A DNA stretch of 64,000 nucleotides from PVC group bacterium (ex Bugula neritina AB1) (GTDB lineage Bacteria > GCA-001730085). Both the position numbers and the translations under genes were made by a program. This document shows, piece after piece, positions 8,982 through 17,977 of this stretch (its first letter is position 1; the number at the start of each line of letters is the position of its first letter). The notes under the pieces were generated by a model. It was not told the origin of the DNA. It did not search any database and was given only the letters and a program-made list of their open reading frames with translations. The stretch covers positions 1 to 64,000 of the forward strand of contig MDLB01000108.1 in NCBI GenBank assembly GCA_001730085.1, written 5' to 3'.

Positions 8982-9008
8982 TAGTAAATTAGATAAATTT
9001 ACTACCTA
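8978..9008. repeat. Perfect 13-bp inverted repeat with a 5-base loop
   Basis: TAGGTAGTAAATT at 8978-8990 pairs perfectly with AATTTACTACCTA at 8996-9008 around the loop AGATA. It starts exactly where the transposase relic stops. No clean T-tract follows on either strand, so it is not a standard terminator. The rest of the spacer to 9120 is plain A+T-rich sequence. Confidence 0.7.
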
Positions 9009-9120
9009 AAATCTATATTTTTAATACATACACCTTTCATCATTAATAATTTTTCTTCTTATTCGAGTTATGTTTTTCATTTTTTTTGTTTTGCAACAGT
9101 CGTATTATATATATTAAATT

Positions 9121-9702
9121 TTAAAGACCAGGTCTTTTTCTGTGTTTTTTTTCTTTTGATATCTTCCTTTTCTGAGAGTAAAAGTTCTTGAAAGGAAGTT
9201 GCGAAGAAAAATAAATAGGTTTTGATTCATTAGGATTTGATTTTTGAGAGGAGCGACTCTTTTTGAAAGATAGAAAGAAAAAAATAGCGAGCATTATTAT
9301 GGCTAAAACTATAACAAGAAAAGTGAAAAAATACTTTACAATAGGGTTTCGGATTTTATGTATCTCTCCTCCATCTAACCATTCCCCATGTTTTTGAATA
9401 CACTTATAAATCGTGATTTTTTTGTAATGACAAGGCTTTAAATGTTCAGTTTTTTTCTCTTTAGGGCAAAGGGGGCAGATGGCAGGTTTTGACAGAATCT
9501 CTTTGGATAGACGGAAGTGTTTACTAGAATAATTTAAATCGTTTAGGTCTGTTGAGTTAAAACACAAAGTATCTCGTCGGAGGAGTTTTTTCAAAGATTT
9601 ATGAGTTATCCATATTCCACTACAGATGTTGCATAGGTGAAAATAAACATCCTCAACTGTAGTTTTTTCCAAGGATCCTGTGCATTTGGGGCATTCTAAC
9701 AT
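9121..9702 (-). CDS. Small zinc-ribbon protein (zf-TFIIB type) with one C-terminal membrane segment
   Basis: The ATG at 9702 gives 193 residues. A TTG six codons earlier is also open, but the protein begins naturally at MLECPKC. Two zinc-ribbon motifs are visible. The first is CPKC...CNICSGIWI (residues about 4-32). The second is CPLC...C-x4-GEWLDGGEI (about 85-120), which matches the zf-TFIIB pattern of small bacterial proteins. One hydrophobic stretch (FLVIVLAIIMLAIFFFL, about 133-150) predicts a membrane anchor, and a basic C-terminus follows (KRKISKEKKHRKR). No ribosome site is obvious. Function is not known; a cytosolic zinc-binding scaffold tied to the membrane is an inference. Confidence 0.65.
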   Translation of the reverse strand: MLECPKCTGSLEKTTVEDVYFHLCNICSGIWITHKSLKKLLRRDTLCFNSTDLNDLNYSSKHFRLSKEILSKPAICPLCPKEKKTEHLKPCHYKKITIYKCIQKHGEWLDGGEIHKIRNPIVKYFFTFLVIVLAIIMLAIFFFLSFKKSRSSQKSNPNESKPIYFSSQLPFKNFYSQKRKISKEKKHRKRPGL

Positions 9703-9803
9703 GGCTATTTTGAAAGACAAAAATCATTTTTTATATTTTTAAAGCAGAACATAAAAGACTCCTTTTAGCGATTTTTAGACTATTGTAACACAGAGACATA
9801 GGT

Positions 9804-11450
9804 CTATCTCTCTATTTTCATAGCGATGGGCATTCGTCGTCCTTTCCCAAAAGCGCAAGAACTAACTTTAAAACCGATAGGCATTTGTTTGCGTTTATGC
9901 TCGTTTTGATCGACTCTTTGAAGGATCCAAAAAACAAGATCTTTGTCGAAACCCATAAGCTCGATGTCTTTATGTGATTTTTTTTCTATCAAATAAGCTG
10001 TTAAGATTGCATCGAGGATAGGATATGGAGGAAGAGTATCCTCATCTTTTTGGTTAGGTTTTAGTTCAGCAGAAGGAGGCTTAGTTAGAATATTTTGAGG
10101 GATTAAATCTTTTTCTTGATTGATATATTTAGCAAAATCATATAGTGTGGTTTTGAAAATATCAGATATAACAGCTAGAGCGCCACACATGTCTCCATAA
10201 AGAGTACAGTAACCCATGGCTATTTCGCTTTTGTTTCCTGTCGTAATCAGTAATGTTTTGGGTTGATTAGCAAAGGCCATCAAAATGTTGCCTCGAATAC
10301 GTGCTTGGATGTTTTCTTCCACAGAAGGAGCGGGGGGAGTTGAAAAAGAGCTTTTAAAAAGGTCGGAATAGGTGTCGACGAGGTTTTCTATCGAGATAGT
10401 TTTACATTCAAGAGAAAGGTTTTTTGCTAAATCATAAGAGTCTTTTGCACTTCCCTCTGATGAATATTTCGATGGCATTGTTATCCCTAAAACATTTTGA
10501 GATCCGAGGGCTTTACATGCTAAGACCGCTGCTACCGCGGAATCGAGGCCGCCAGATAAGCCTAGAACAGCTTTTTCGTTTTTAGACTTTTCAAAGTAAT
10601 CCCGAATCCCCAAGATCAAAGCTTTTTCTAAGTCTTCCATAGAGTTATTTTGGGAAAGAGAGATAACACTTTTTTGTTCTAGAGAAAAGGTTTGACTATC
10701 GACTTCAAAATTTTTTAACTTTGATAAGAATTTTCCTCTTGCATTCATCGCAAAGCTATTTCCATCAAAAATGAGGTCATCATTAGCACCGACTTGATTA
10801 ACAAGGATAAAAGGGATGTTATATTTTTTCACATACTCATGACCTAGGTTGTACCGTACCGTCGGCTTGTTAACTTCGAAAGGCGAGGCCGAGAGATTTA
10901 TGATAAGTTCTGCTCCTTGAGATACGAGACTTTCTACGGGGTCAAAGGGATATAAAAACTTTGTTGTCGAAGGGGCTAAGCACCAAATGTCTTCACAAAT
11001 GGTTATCCCTAGACATCTTTTTTTAAATAAAAGAGGTTTGGGTTTGTTATGTAGATAGTCGGGGGAGTTAAAGTAACGGGTTTCATCAAAAACATCGTAG
11101 CTTGGGATCAAGTATTTGTGTTGTTCAAATATACATTTTCCCTTAAAAAAAAGACGAGCGCTATTATAAAGGCCATTTCCTTTTAAAGTGGGAGTGGGTG
11201 TTCCAATAAGAATTCCTGTTTCCGGGAACTTTGTTGAGATTTTTTCCAGCTCTTTCTGAGCCGTGACGATACTATTAATAAATGAAGGGTGTTTTAGTAA
11301 ATCTCGAGGGGGATAACCTGTTAGAGCGAGCTCTGAAAAGATCAGAAGGTCTGTACTCGTTGGTGCTTCTGAGATAGCCTTTTCAATCTTTAAAAGATTG
11401 TTACTGATATCTCCAACCGTGGGGTTGATTTGGGATAAGGTGATATTCAT
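9804..11450 (-). CDS. nadE: Glutamine-dependent NAD+ synthetase
   Basis: This enzyme amidates nicotinic acid adenine dinucleotide to NAD+ using ammonia from glutamine. The 548 residues hold an N-terminal nitrilase-type glutaminase domain (about 1-260). Its likely catalytic Glu lies in FSELALTGYPP, its Lys in HKYLIPSYD and its Cys in TICEDIW. The C-terminal synthetase domain has the PP-loop GLSGGLDSAV near 285 and the TTGNKSE motif. Start at 11450 (MNITLSQINPTVGD) because family members begin this way; the frame is open six codons earlier. tRNA-Pro lies directly upstream on the same strand. Confidence 0.93.
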   Translation of the reverse strand: MNITLSQINPTVGDISNNLLKIEKAISEAPTSTDLLIFSELALTGYPPRDLLKHPSFINSIVTAQKELEKISTKFPETGILIGTPTPTLKGNGLYNSARLFFKGKCIFEQHKYLIPSYDVFDETRYFNSPDYLHNKPKPLLFKKRCLGITICEDIWCLAPSTTKFLYPFDPVESLVSQGAELIINLSASPFEVNKPTVRYNLGHEYVKKYNIPFILVNQVGANDDLIFDGNSFAMNARGKFLSKLKNFEVDSQTFSLEQKSVISLSQNNSMEDLEKALILGIRDYFEKSKNEKAVLGLSGGLDSAVAAVLACKALGSQNVLGITMPSKYSSEGSAKDSYDLAKNLSLECKTISIENLVDTYSDLFKSSFSTPPAPSVEENIQARIRGNILMAFANQPKTLLITTGNKSEIAMGYCTLYGDMCGALAVISDIFKTTLYDFAKYINQEKDLIPQNILTKPPSAELKPNQKDEDTLPPYPILDAILTAYLIEKKSHKDIELMGFDKDLVFWILQRVDQNEHKRKQMPIGFKVSSCAFGKGRRMPIAMKIER

Positions 11451-11489
11451 ATATTCAAAACATATCAAAAGATTTTTTAATTAAAAATA

Positions 11490-11563
11490 TCGGGGTGACA
11501 GGATTTGAACCTGCGACCACACGACCCCCAGCCGTGTGCGCTACCGGACTGCGCCACACCCCG
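11490..11563 (-). tRNA. tRNA-Pro (anticodon GGG)
   Basis: Read on the minus strand it folds into a full cloverleaf. The acceptor stem is CGGGGTG/CACCCCG, the D-arm GCGC/GCGC, the anticodon stem CACGG/TCGTG (with one G-T pair) around the loop CTGGGGG, and the T-arm GCAGG TTCAAAT CCTGT. The discriminator is A, and the CCA tail is not encoded. The 226 bases between it and gpsA contain nothing else that I recognise. Confidence 0.95.
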
Positions 11564-11789
11564 TAAAATCAAAGACTTTTCAAAAATACCAACGACAGAA
11601 GAACAATGGGAAATCATAAGAATTTTACACTGTTTTTGGAACCATAATTATAAGTTCTAGGGGGTAATCGAATGGTAATATATAAGCCTATTCTATCATA
11701 TTTTGATAAGATTGCACAGCAGAGCCTTATCTCAAAACCCTAAGCGAGACCTTGCAATAGTTTACTGTTTTGTAACAAAATTTATGTTT

Positions 11790-12797
11790 TTAGAGTAAAA
11801 ACTCTTGTTTTTGAGGTCTATGAAGTAAATCTGCTAAAGCTTGCTTCGAGGGCTTGTTTTCAAAAAGGATATTGTAAATCTCTTGGATAATCGGTGCTTC
11901 GATTTTGTGTTTCTTTATAAGAGAGTGTGCACTGTGTGAGGTTTTTACCCCTTCGGCGACCATGTGCATAGAGTCTATGATTTCTTTAAGGTTCATACCT
12001 TTTCCTAGTTTGCGCCCAACATAAAGGTTTCGACTATGCTCGCTTGTACATGTTGTGATCAAGTCACCCATTCCTGAAAGACCTGAAAAAGTTTCAGTAG
12101 AGGCCCCCAAGGCTTGGCCTATATTTTTAATATCAGAAAGTCCTCTTGTCATGAGAGCTGCTTTGCTATTTGCTCCTAAATTCAGACCGTCCGCAATGCC
12201 TGCTGCGATCGCGATGGTGTTTTTTAAAGCGCCGCCCAGTTCAACGCCGATAATATCAGTGCTAGTATACAGCCTAAAAGTGTCGGTGTTAAAAAGGGAT
12301 TGAACTTCTTCGCTCAAGGAGATATCAGAAGAGGCAATTACTGCCGCAGAAGGGATGCCTTTGGCAACTTCTTCTGCGTGTGTTGGACCAGAAAGACATG
12401 TTACTTTTTGATGAGAACCTGTTTCTTCTAGTATGATTTCGGACATTCTACATAAAGATTCTTGTTCGATGCCCTTTATGGCACTAACCCATAATAACGG
12501 AGAGGCAGGTAAGTATGGGGAAAGCTTTTGTAAGAAAGATCTTAAAACATGAGAAGGAATAACGAGGAGGTGTATGTTGGTCTGTCCCAAAGCTTCAGAT
12601 ATATCAGATGTTACAGTAATGGATGAAGGGAGAGGGTGTCCAGGTAGAAAAAGTTTATTTTCTCTTTCGGAAGCTATTTGTGAAGCTTCTTTTGGACAAT
12701 GTGTCCATAGAGAAACTTTGTGATTTTTATTAGCTAAAAGAATGGCTAAGGTTGTTCCCCAGCTACCTCCACCCCAAACAGTGATAGATTTTTTCAT
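11790..12797 (-). CDS. gpsA: Glycerol-3-phosphate dehydrogenase [NAD(P)+]
   Basis: This cytoplasmic enzyme reduces dihydroxyacetone phosphate to sn-glycerol 3-phosphate for phospholipid synthesis. The 335 residues match the family length. The N-terminal dinucleotide fold begins VWGGGSWGTTLA (GxGxxG-like). The substrate-binding lysine lies in SAIKGIE, the catalytic-domain lysine in GGALKNTIAIAAGI, and GLSGMGDLITTC is the family signature. It follows plsY on the same strand with a 206-base gap. Together the pair supplies G3P and then acylates it, a common functional pairing. Confidence 0.95.
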   Translation of the reverse strand: MKKSITVWGGGSWGTTLAILLANKNHKVSLWTHCPKEASQIASERENKLFLPGHPLPSSITVTSDISEALGQTNIHLLVIPSHVLRSFLQKLSPYLPASPLLWVSAIKGIEQESLCRMSEIILEETGSHQKVTCLSGPTHAEEVAKGIPSAAVIASSDISLSEEVQSLFNTDTFRLYTSTDIIGVELGGALKNTIAIAAGIADGLNLGANSKAALMTRGLSDIKNIGQALGASTETFSGLSGMGDLITTCTSEHSRNLYVGRKLGKGMNLKEIIDSMHMVAEGVKTSHSAHSLIKKHKIEAPIIQEIYNILFENKPSKQALADLLHRPQKQEFLL

Positions 12798-12906
12798 GTG
12801 TTTTTCTCCTATTTTGAAACCCCTTAGATATCAAGATGTTTGCAAAGTGCATCACATGTTATAGGGGGATCTTTTTGAATAGTGAAACCGATCTGTACTT
12901 TTAAAA

Positions 12907-12927
12907 TTATTGAATTTTATTCAATAA
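12907..12927. repeat. 9-bp inverted repeat upstream of gpsA
   Basis: TTATTGAAT and ATTCAATAA flank a three-base centre, about 110 bases before the gpsA start. It lies in the plsY-gpsA spacer, could be an operator or a small hairpin, and has no T-tract. A+T-rich palindromes also arise by chance. Confidence 0.4.
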
Positions 12928-13003
12928 AACGGTTTACAATGATTTTTTTTGTTTTGGCAACCCTTAAAGTCAGAGGGTTTTGAAACAGTTTAAAGGTTTC
13001 AAT

Positions 13004-13594
13004 TTATAAACGCCACTTATTCTCCTCTTTAAGAAGCAGTCTTTTTATATTTTTTTTGTGCTTAAGCATTGTTATGGTTGCGATAACAATAGAGGCTATA
13101 AAAATAGATTTAGGAGATTTTAAAAGGTAAACCCAGATAGGAAAACCGATAGCTGCAAGGATAGATCCTAAAGAAATATAACGGGTAAAAAAGACAGTGA
13201 TCAAAAAAATTGCGAAGCTAAATGCGACTCCCAGAGGAGAAAGTACTATAAATGCGCCCAAGCTTGTGGCAACACCTTTGCCTCCTTTAAATTTTAAAAA
13301 TGGGCTCCAGATATGTCCAATAATGGCAAGAGAACCACAAATGGCTTGCTCCGTTACCAAAGGAAGTTGAGATGAGTGAAAAACTTTAGCTAGTAAAAGG
13401 CACGGTACTGCTCCTTTGAGAGTATCTAAAAAAAGAACAATGAGTCCGTATTGATAGCCTAAAACACGATGAATATTTGTTGCACCAATATTGCCACTCC
13501 CTTTGGTTTGGATATCAATATTCTTAAGTCTTCCAATAATGTATCCAAAGGGAATCGAGCCTAAAATGAAGCTAAAAAAGAAACTTTTTAACAT
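13004..13594 (-). CDS. plsY: Acyl-phosphate:glycerol-3-phosphate acyltransferase PlsY
   Basis: This integral membrane enzyme transfers an acyl group from acyl phosphate to G3P, the first step of phosphatidic acid synthesis. At 196 residues it has family length. Family motifs are GSIPFGYIIGR (residues 12-22), KGSGNIGATN (31-40) and the glycine-rich GGKGVATSLG (about 103-112). Five or so hydrophobic segments are visible. It sits 13 bases after der and upstream of gpsA, which makes its substrate. Confidence 0.95.
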   Translation of the reverse strand: MLKSFFFSFILGSIPFGYIIGRLKNIDIQTKGSGNIGATNIHRVLGYQYGLIVLFLDTLKGAVPCLLLAKVFHSSQLPLVTEQAICGSLAIIGHIWSPFLKFKGGKGVATSLGAFIVLSPLGVAFSFAIFLITVFFTRYISLGSILAAIGFPIWVYLLKSPKSIFIASIVIATITMLKHKKNIKRLLLKEENKWRL

Positions 13595-13607
13595 GAAGAT
13601 TTTTTCC

Positions 13608-14924
13608 TCACTTTTTATCTTGGATATTTAAACGGATAGGTGTTCCGGTGAAGCCAAATGCGAGCCTGAGTTTATTTTTTATCAAGTTGAGGTAAGACGC
13701 ATCAAGAAGCTCTTTGTTATTAACTGATATTTGAAAAGTTGGAGGCAAGCGGTCCACTTGGGATATATAATAAAACTTCACCAAGCTACCTCTACGTCTT
13801 GGAGGAGGTGTGGCTTTAACGATTTTCTGAAAAAAGCGATTTAAAATACCGGTTGAAATTCTTTGGTGTTGCTCTTTGTCTAGGAAGCTGATCAAATCTA
13901 GGATTTTACCTGTATTTTTACCTTCCGTTGCCGAAATAAATAGGTTGGGAATATGTTTGTAAGGTTTGAGTTTGTAAGCTTGATCTAACATATAATCTTT
14001 TTGATGAATCCCAGAGAACATGTCCCACTTGTTTACAATCAAGGCACAAGCTTTTCCGGCATCGTCAATCATGCGTATGATTTTAAGGTCTTGGGTAGAA
14101 ATCCCATCATTCGCATCTATCATAACCATTGCTATGTCACATCTTTCTAAGCTTTTCTGTGTCCTTGTAGCACTAAAAAACTCGATACTTTCCTTAATTT
14201 TTTTATTATAACGTAATCCTGCGGTGTCAATAAAAGTGTAAATGTGTCCATTATATTTCACCTGAACATCGATAGAGTCTCGGGTTGTACCAGACTTTTC
14301 AGATACGATAACCCGTTCCGAGTTGGATAGTTTGTTGATTAGAGAAGATTTGCCAACGTTTGGGCGACCCAAAATAGCGATCGTATGCTTTACTGAAGGT
14401 GCGGAAACTTTACCGGGTTCACAATCTTTTAGGATAGAGTCAACGAGGACTGTGAGACCTAAATTTTGTTTAGCAGAGATACCTACCGTTTTTTGATAGC
14501 CTAATTCAAAAAAGTCAGCTATATGAGCCATGTGATCGTCGGAGTCTAATTTATTAACGGCAACGACACAAGGTTTTCCCTGATTCCTTATTAGGTTGGC
14601 GATGACATGGTCTAAAGGATGAATCCCACTTTTACCGTCAACAACAAAGAAAAAGCCTTGGCACTGATCTAGGGCTAAGTGAACTTGTGTTTCAATATCT
14701 TTTTGAAAGATATTTTGATCGTTAAAAGATAATCCGCCAGTATCAATTAGTCCAAAGCTTTGTGAGAATCTTTCAACCACTGTATAAATACGGTCACGGG
14801 TGACACCTTCTGTGGAATCAACAATAGAAAGTTGCTTACCAAGAAGGCGATTAAACAAAGAGGATTTTCCTACATTAGGTCTCCCTATTATAGCTATAGT
14901 TGGGAGTTTTTTTTTCGCAGACAT
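13608..14924 (-). CDS. der: Ribosome biogenesis GTPase Der (EngA)
   Basis: Tandem GTPase that acts in 50S subunit maturation. I take the ATG at 14924 (MSAKKKLPTIAIIGRPNVG), giving 438 residues and a 16-base gap to lepB. The longer frame to 14981 would overlap lepB. Two G domains each have GRPNVGKSS, a DTxG switch (DTGGLS, DTAGLR) and an NKxD motif (NKLD, NKWD). A KH-like C-terminal domain follows, with PPRRRGSLVKFYY as the conserved signature. It forms a tight minus-strand run with lepB and plsY. Confidence 0.96.
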   Translation of the reverse strand: MSAKKKLPTIAIIGRPNVGKSSLFNRLLGKQLSIVDSTEGVTRDRIYTVVERFSQSFGLIDTGGLSFNDQNIFQKDIETQVHLALDQCQGFFFVVDGKSGIHPLDHVIANLIRNQGKPCVVAVNKLDSDDHMAHIADFFELGYQKTVGISAKQNLGLTVLVDSILKDCEPGKVSAPSVKHTIAILGRPNVGKSSLINKLSNSERVIVSEKSGTTRDSIDVQVKYNGHIYTFIDTAGLRYNKKIKESIEFFSATRTQKSLERCDIAMVMIDANDGISTQDLKIIRMIDDAGKACALIVNKWDMFSGIHQKDYMLDQAYKLKPYKHIPNLFISATEGKNTGKILDLISFLDKEQHQRISTGILNRFFQKIVKATPPPRRRGSLVKFYYISQVDRLPPTFQISVNNKELLDASYLNLIKNKLRLAFGFTGTPIRLNIQDKK

Positions 14925-14940
14925 ATCATGAGGTTCTTTA

Positions 14941-15612
14941 TCATTTGACAATTCTAAATTTGTGCAGGGGCCAATAAACAAGGAGAACTTTCCCGTGAAC
15001 CATATGTTTGGGGATATAACCCCAGTAACGGCTATCGCTACTGTTTGGGCTATTGTCTCCTAGTACAAAATAGGAATCTTTGGGAACAAAGAAGGTTTGG
15101 CCATCTAGACCTAAACCTTGAAAATAACGCTGATAAGCTCCTTGTCTCGTGTCGTAGTGGATATGGTTGCCTTTGACATAAGATCGCATATGGGAAATCA
15201 TGTTGTAGTAATAAACATCTAAAGCTGGGTTTTTAAATAGCGTGTCATTAATCCATACCTGACCATTTTTGATAAAAATTTTGTCCCCAGGAAGGCCCAC
15301 GAGGCGTTTAACAAATTCTTTTTTAGGGTCGGAAGGTGATTTAAAAATGATCACTTCGCCGCGTTTGGGTTCTCGGAAACGAAAGTTGAACTTTGTTGCT
15401 AAAAGTCTGTTCCCGATTTTGAGAGTTGGAACCATAGAGGGAGAAGGGATTTTGAAAGCTTGAATAAGAAAAGTTTTTATAAACATCGCACAAATGAAGG
15501 CGACTAAAATAGACTCAGCAGTTTCAACGTATTTAGCTTTTTTTGAAAAAAACAGAACGACCAAAGATATGGCTAATAAAAACGCAATGCAAGCGTAAAA
15601 AGTTGGTGACAT
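14941..15612 (-). CDS. lepB: Signal peptidase I
   Basis: Membrane serine protease that removes signal peptides from exported proteins. The 223 residues show two N-terminal hydrophobic segments (about 3-22 and 35-55). The catalytic serine motif PSPSMVPTL is near residue 57-65, the lysine motif EFVKRLVGLPGD near 100, and GDNSPNSSDSRYWG near 188-200. All catalytic residues are present. It would process exported proteins such as the secretin and porin. The start lies 15 bases downstream of the lepA stop, so the two may be cotranscribed. Confidence 0.95.
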   Translation of the reverse strand: MSPTFYACIAFLLAISLVVLFFSKKAKYVETAESILVAFICAMFIKTFLIQAFKIPSPSMVPTLKIGNRLLATKFNFRFREPKRGEVIIFKSPSDPKKEFVKRLVGLPGDKIFIKNGQVWINDTLFKNPALDVYYYNMISHMRSYVKGNHIHYDTRQGAYQRYFQGLGLDGQTFFVPKDSYFVLGDNSPNSSDSRYWGYIPKHMVHGKVLLVYWPLHKFRIVK

Positions 15613-15627
15613 TTTTTGATTCCTTTA

Positions 15628-17424
15628 TCAGTCTAGTTTTAAAACAGCGAGAAAAGCATCTTGAGGGATGTCTATATTGGCGACTTGCTTCATCCTCTTT
15701 TTTCCCTCTTTTTGTTTTTCTAAAAGTTTACGTTTACGTGAAATATCTCCTCCATAACACTTGGCTGTTACGTTTTTTCGGATAGCTCTGATCTGTGTTT
15801 TAGCAACAATTTTTCCTCCAATAGCAGCTTGAATGACAATTTCAAAAAGCTGGCGAGGGATCAGTTCTTTTAGTTTTTCAATAAGTTTTCGGCCTTTTTC
15901 TGTAGCCTTGTCATTACTCACAATGATCGAAAGAGGGTCTACACTTTCTCCATTGACCAATATACGTAGTTTCACTAATGGACCAGGTCTGTAGTCCATA
16001 AACTCGTAATCGAAAGATGCATACCCACGGGTGACTGACTTAAGTTTATCATAAAAGTCATTTACGACTTCTGCTAAAGGGAGTTCGTATTTTAAAATGA
16101 CACGTTTTTCATCTAAATATTCCGTGCTTTCATAAATCCCGCGACGGTCTTTAATGAGAGTCATGATTCCTCCGATATATTCTGAGGGAACGATGATCAT
16201 TGCTTTCACGTAAGGTTCTGAAACATGATCCATTTCATGAGGTTCAGGCATTTCAGAAGGACTGTTCACAAGGATTTCTTCTTGAGAGTTGAGGCATGCT
16301 AAATAAGGAACATTAGGCGTTGTCGTGATGACATTTAGATCGAATTCTCGCTCTATCCTTTCTTGAATAATTTCCATATGTAAAAGACCTAAAAACCCAC
16401 ACCGAAAGCCAAATCCAATCGCAGAAGATGTTTCCGGTTCATAAAAAATTGAGGCATCATTGAGTTTGAGTTTGTCCAATGCCTCTCTTAAAAGACTGTA
16501 GTCGGCAGAAGATACAGGGTAAAGTCCGCAGTAAACCATCGGTTTAGCTTCTTTGTATCCAGGCAAAGCGACCTCTGCTGGTTTTTTAGATAGAGTGATA
16601 GTGTCTCCAATGCGAACATCTGAAACTTCTTTAATGTTAGCAACAATGTACCCAACATCTCCTGTAGATAGTTTGTCCTTAGGACAATATGTGGGTGTGA
16701 AAATCCCAACTTCGAGTGCTGTGTACTCTCTGCGTTGTCCCATCATTAAAAAAGGGAGGTTCTTTTCTAAAGTACCTTCAAAAATCCTTACAAAAATGAT
16801 GATGCCGCGATAAGTGTCGTAGACCGAGTCAAAAATAAGAGCTTTTAGCGGGGCAGAGGGGTCTCCTTCGGGGGCAGGAATCCTTTCCACGATACTTGTG
16901 AGGATATCTTCGATCCCTATCCCAGATTTTGCACTAGCTAAAATGGCTTCTTCTTTTGGGATTGCAAGGATCTCTTCTAGCTCTTTCTTTACCCTTTCGG
17001 TATTTGAACTTTGGAGGTCAACTTTGTTGATCACAGGGATAAGGGTTAAGTCTTGCTCTGTTGCAAGGTACACATTGGCAACGGTTTGAGCTTCGATGCC
17101 TTGAGTAGCATCTACAACCAATAAAGCGCCATCGCAAGAAGAAAGACTACGTGAAACTTCATAAGCGAAGTCAACGTGTCCAGGGGTATCAATCATGTTA
17201 AGCTGATAAGTCTCGCCGTCTGAGTGTTTATAGAGCATGCGGACGGCTCTAGCTTTAATGGTGATTCCTTTTTCTCGCTCCAAATCCATGTCATCAAGGA
17301 GTTGAGCTTTCATATCTCTTTCGGAAACAAGTTTTGTTGTTTCCATTAATCTGTCTGCGAGAGTTGATTTGCCATGATCTATATGAGCGATAATGCAAAA
17401 GTTTCTAATATGTTTTTGTTTCAT
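15628..17424 (-). CDS. lepA: Elongation factor 4 (LepA)
   Basis: Ribosome-binding GTPase related to EF-G. The ATG at 17424 ([21 protein letters not shown]) gives 598 residues, the normal size. The frame extends 57 codons further upstream, but those residues do not fit the family. G motifs are [17 protein letters not shown] and NKVD. Domain II and EF-G-like domains III and V follow, and the LepA-specific C-terminal domain ends in [12 protein letters not shown] and [16 protein letters not shown]. No strong ribosome site is seen. lepB follows after 15 bases. Confidence 0.96.
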   Translation of the reverse strand: MKQKHIRNFCIIAHIDHGKSTLADRLMETTKLVSERDMKAQLLDDMDLEREKGITIKARAVRMLYKHSDGETYQLNMIDTPGHVDFAYEVSRSLSSCDGALLVVDATQGIEAQTVANVYLATEQDLTLIPVINKVDLQSSNTERVKKELEEILAIPKEEAILASAKSGIGIEDILTSIVERIPAPEGDPSAPLKALIFDSVYDTYRGIIIFVRIFEGTLEKNLPFLMMGQRREYTALEVGIFTPTYCPKDKLSTGDVGYIVANIKEVSDVRIGDTITLSKKPAEVALPGYKEAKPMVYCGLYPVSSADYSLLREALDKLKLNDASIFYEPETSSAIGFGFRCGFLGLLHMEIIQERIEREFDLNVITTTPNVPYLACLNSQEEILVNSPSEMPEPHEMDHVSEPYVKAMIIVPSEYIGGIMTLIKDRRGIYESTEYLDEKRVILKYELPLAEVVNDFYDKLKSVTRGYASFDYEFMDYRPGPLVKLRILVNGESVDPLSIIVSNDKATEKGRKLIEKLKELIPRQLFEIVIQAAIGGKIVAKTQIRAIRKNVTAKCYGGDISRKRKLLEKQKEGKKRMKQVANIDIPQDAFLAVLKLD

Positions 17425-17701
17425 TGGCGTAAGTCGACTTTGTCCTTTTTGTGTATCAGATAGAGATTGATATGAAAACTTGGGGTGCCACTTTGAAAGA
17501 GTTTTACTATTCTCCCATAGAATAAAGTATTGGCAATTTATAACAAAATGATTATAGCAGTTTACCATATTTGAGAGAGCTATGTACAATCTCAAGTATC
17601 TCTTTAAAAAGATATGTCTAAAATAATGAGATTTCTAAAGCTACTTTTCTTAACTTCGTTTAGATGTTTTTGTTTAAAGGAGGTTGCGAGAGGGATTTTA
17701 T

Positions 17702-17737
17702 ATGAAGAGTGATATGCTCCCTCCACTAAATAGCTAA
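17702..17737 (+). CDS. Possible 11-residue leader peptide
   Basis: ATG at 17702 opens MKSDMLPPLNS and then TAA. It is preceded by two strong ribosome-site-like stretches (AAAGGAGG and GAGAGGG, the latter seven bases away). A good ribosome site without a downstream gene is unusual in a divergent spacer, but a frame this short can easily be chance. Confidence 0.2.
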   Translation: MKSDMLPPLNS

Positions 17738-17763
17738 AACTGTTATATTGGGGACTTCTTTCG

Positions 17764-17827
17764 ACCTAGCTACCTTTATGAGGCAACCCTTTCGCCTTAG
17801 ACCCTACGCTGATAGGTATTTCTAAGG
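17764..17827. other. Structured, possibly RNA-coding element in the lepA-tmk divergent spacer
   Basis: The 550-base gap between the divergent lepA and tmk genes is otherwise gene-free. It contains a nested hairpin: CCTTAGA (17795-17801) pairs with TCTAAGG (17821-17827), enclosing CCTA/TAGG around CGCTGA. GGC...GCC and CCT...AGG pairs lie just before it, and the 3' arm overlaps an AAGGAGG ribosome-site-like sequence. The local base composition is richer in G+C than the surrounding spacer. It could be a leader of tmk (plus) or lepA (minus). I cannot assign it to a known RNA family. Confidence 0.35.
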
Positions 17828-17977
17828 AGGAACTCTTTACAAATTTGAAAAAATCTCAATTTTTGCAATGATTTTTATGTTTTCAGGCTAAATATATGTT
17901 AAAATTTTTCATTTGTTATTTTTTATAAAAAATGTTTTTTTTTGCCATTTACAAGGGTATTCCTGGAGGGGTCGAGT

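Noticed and set aside
17761-17830. c-di-GMP (GEMM-I) riboswitch on the minus strand
   Set aside because: GGGTCTAAGG and GGTAGCTAGGT resemble part of the aptamer, but the GGCAAACC and GACGCAAAGC parts and the closing stem are absent.
17425-17977. Replication origin at the gene-direction switch
   Set aside because: No DnaA boxes, dnaA, gidA or rpmH are present, and the G-over-C bias does not clearly change sign there.
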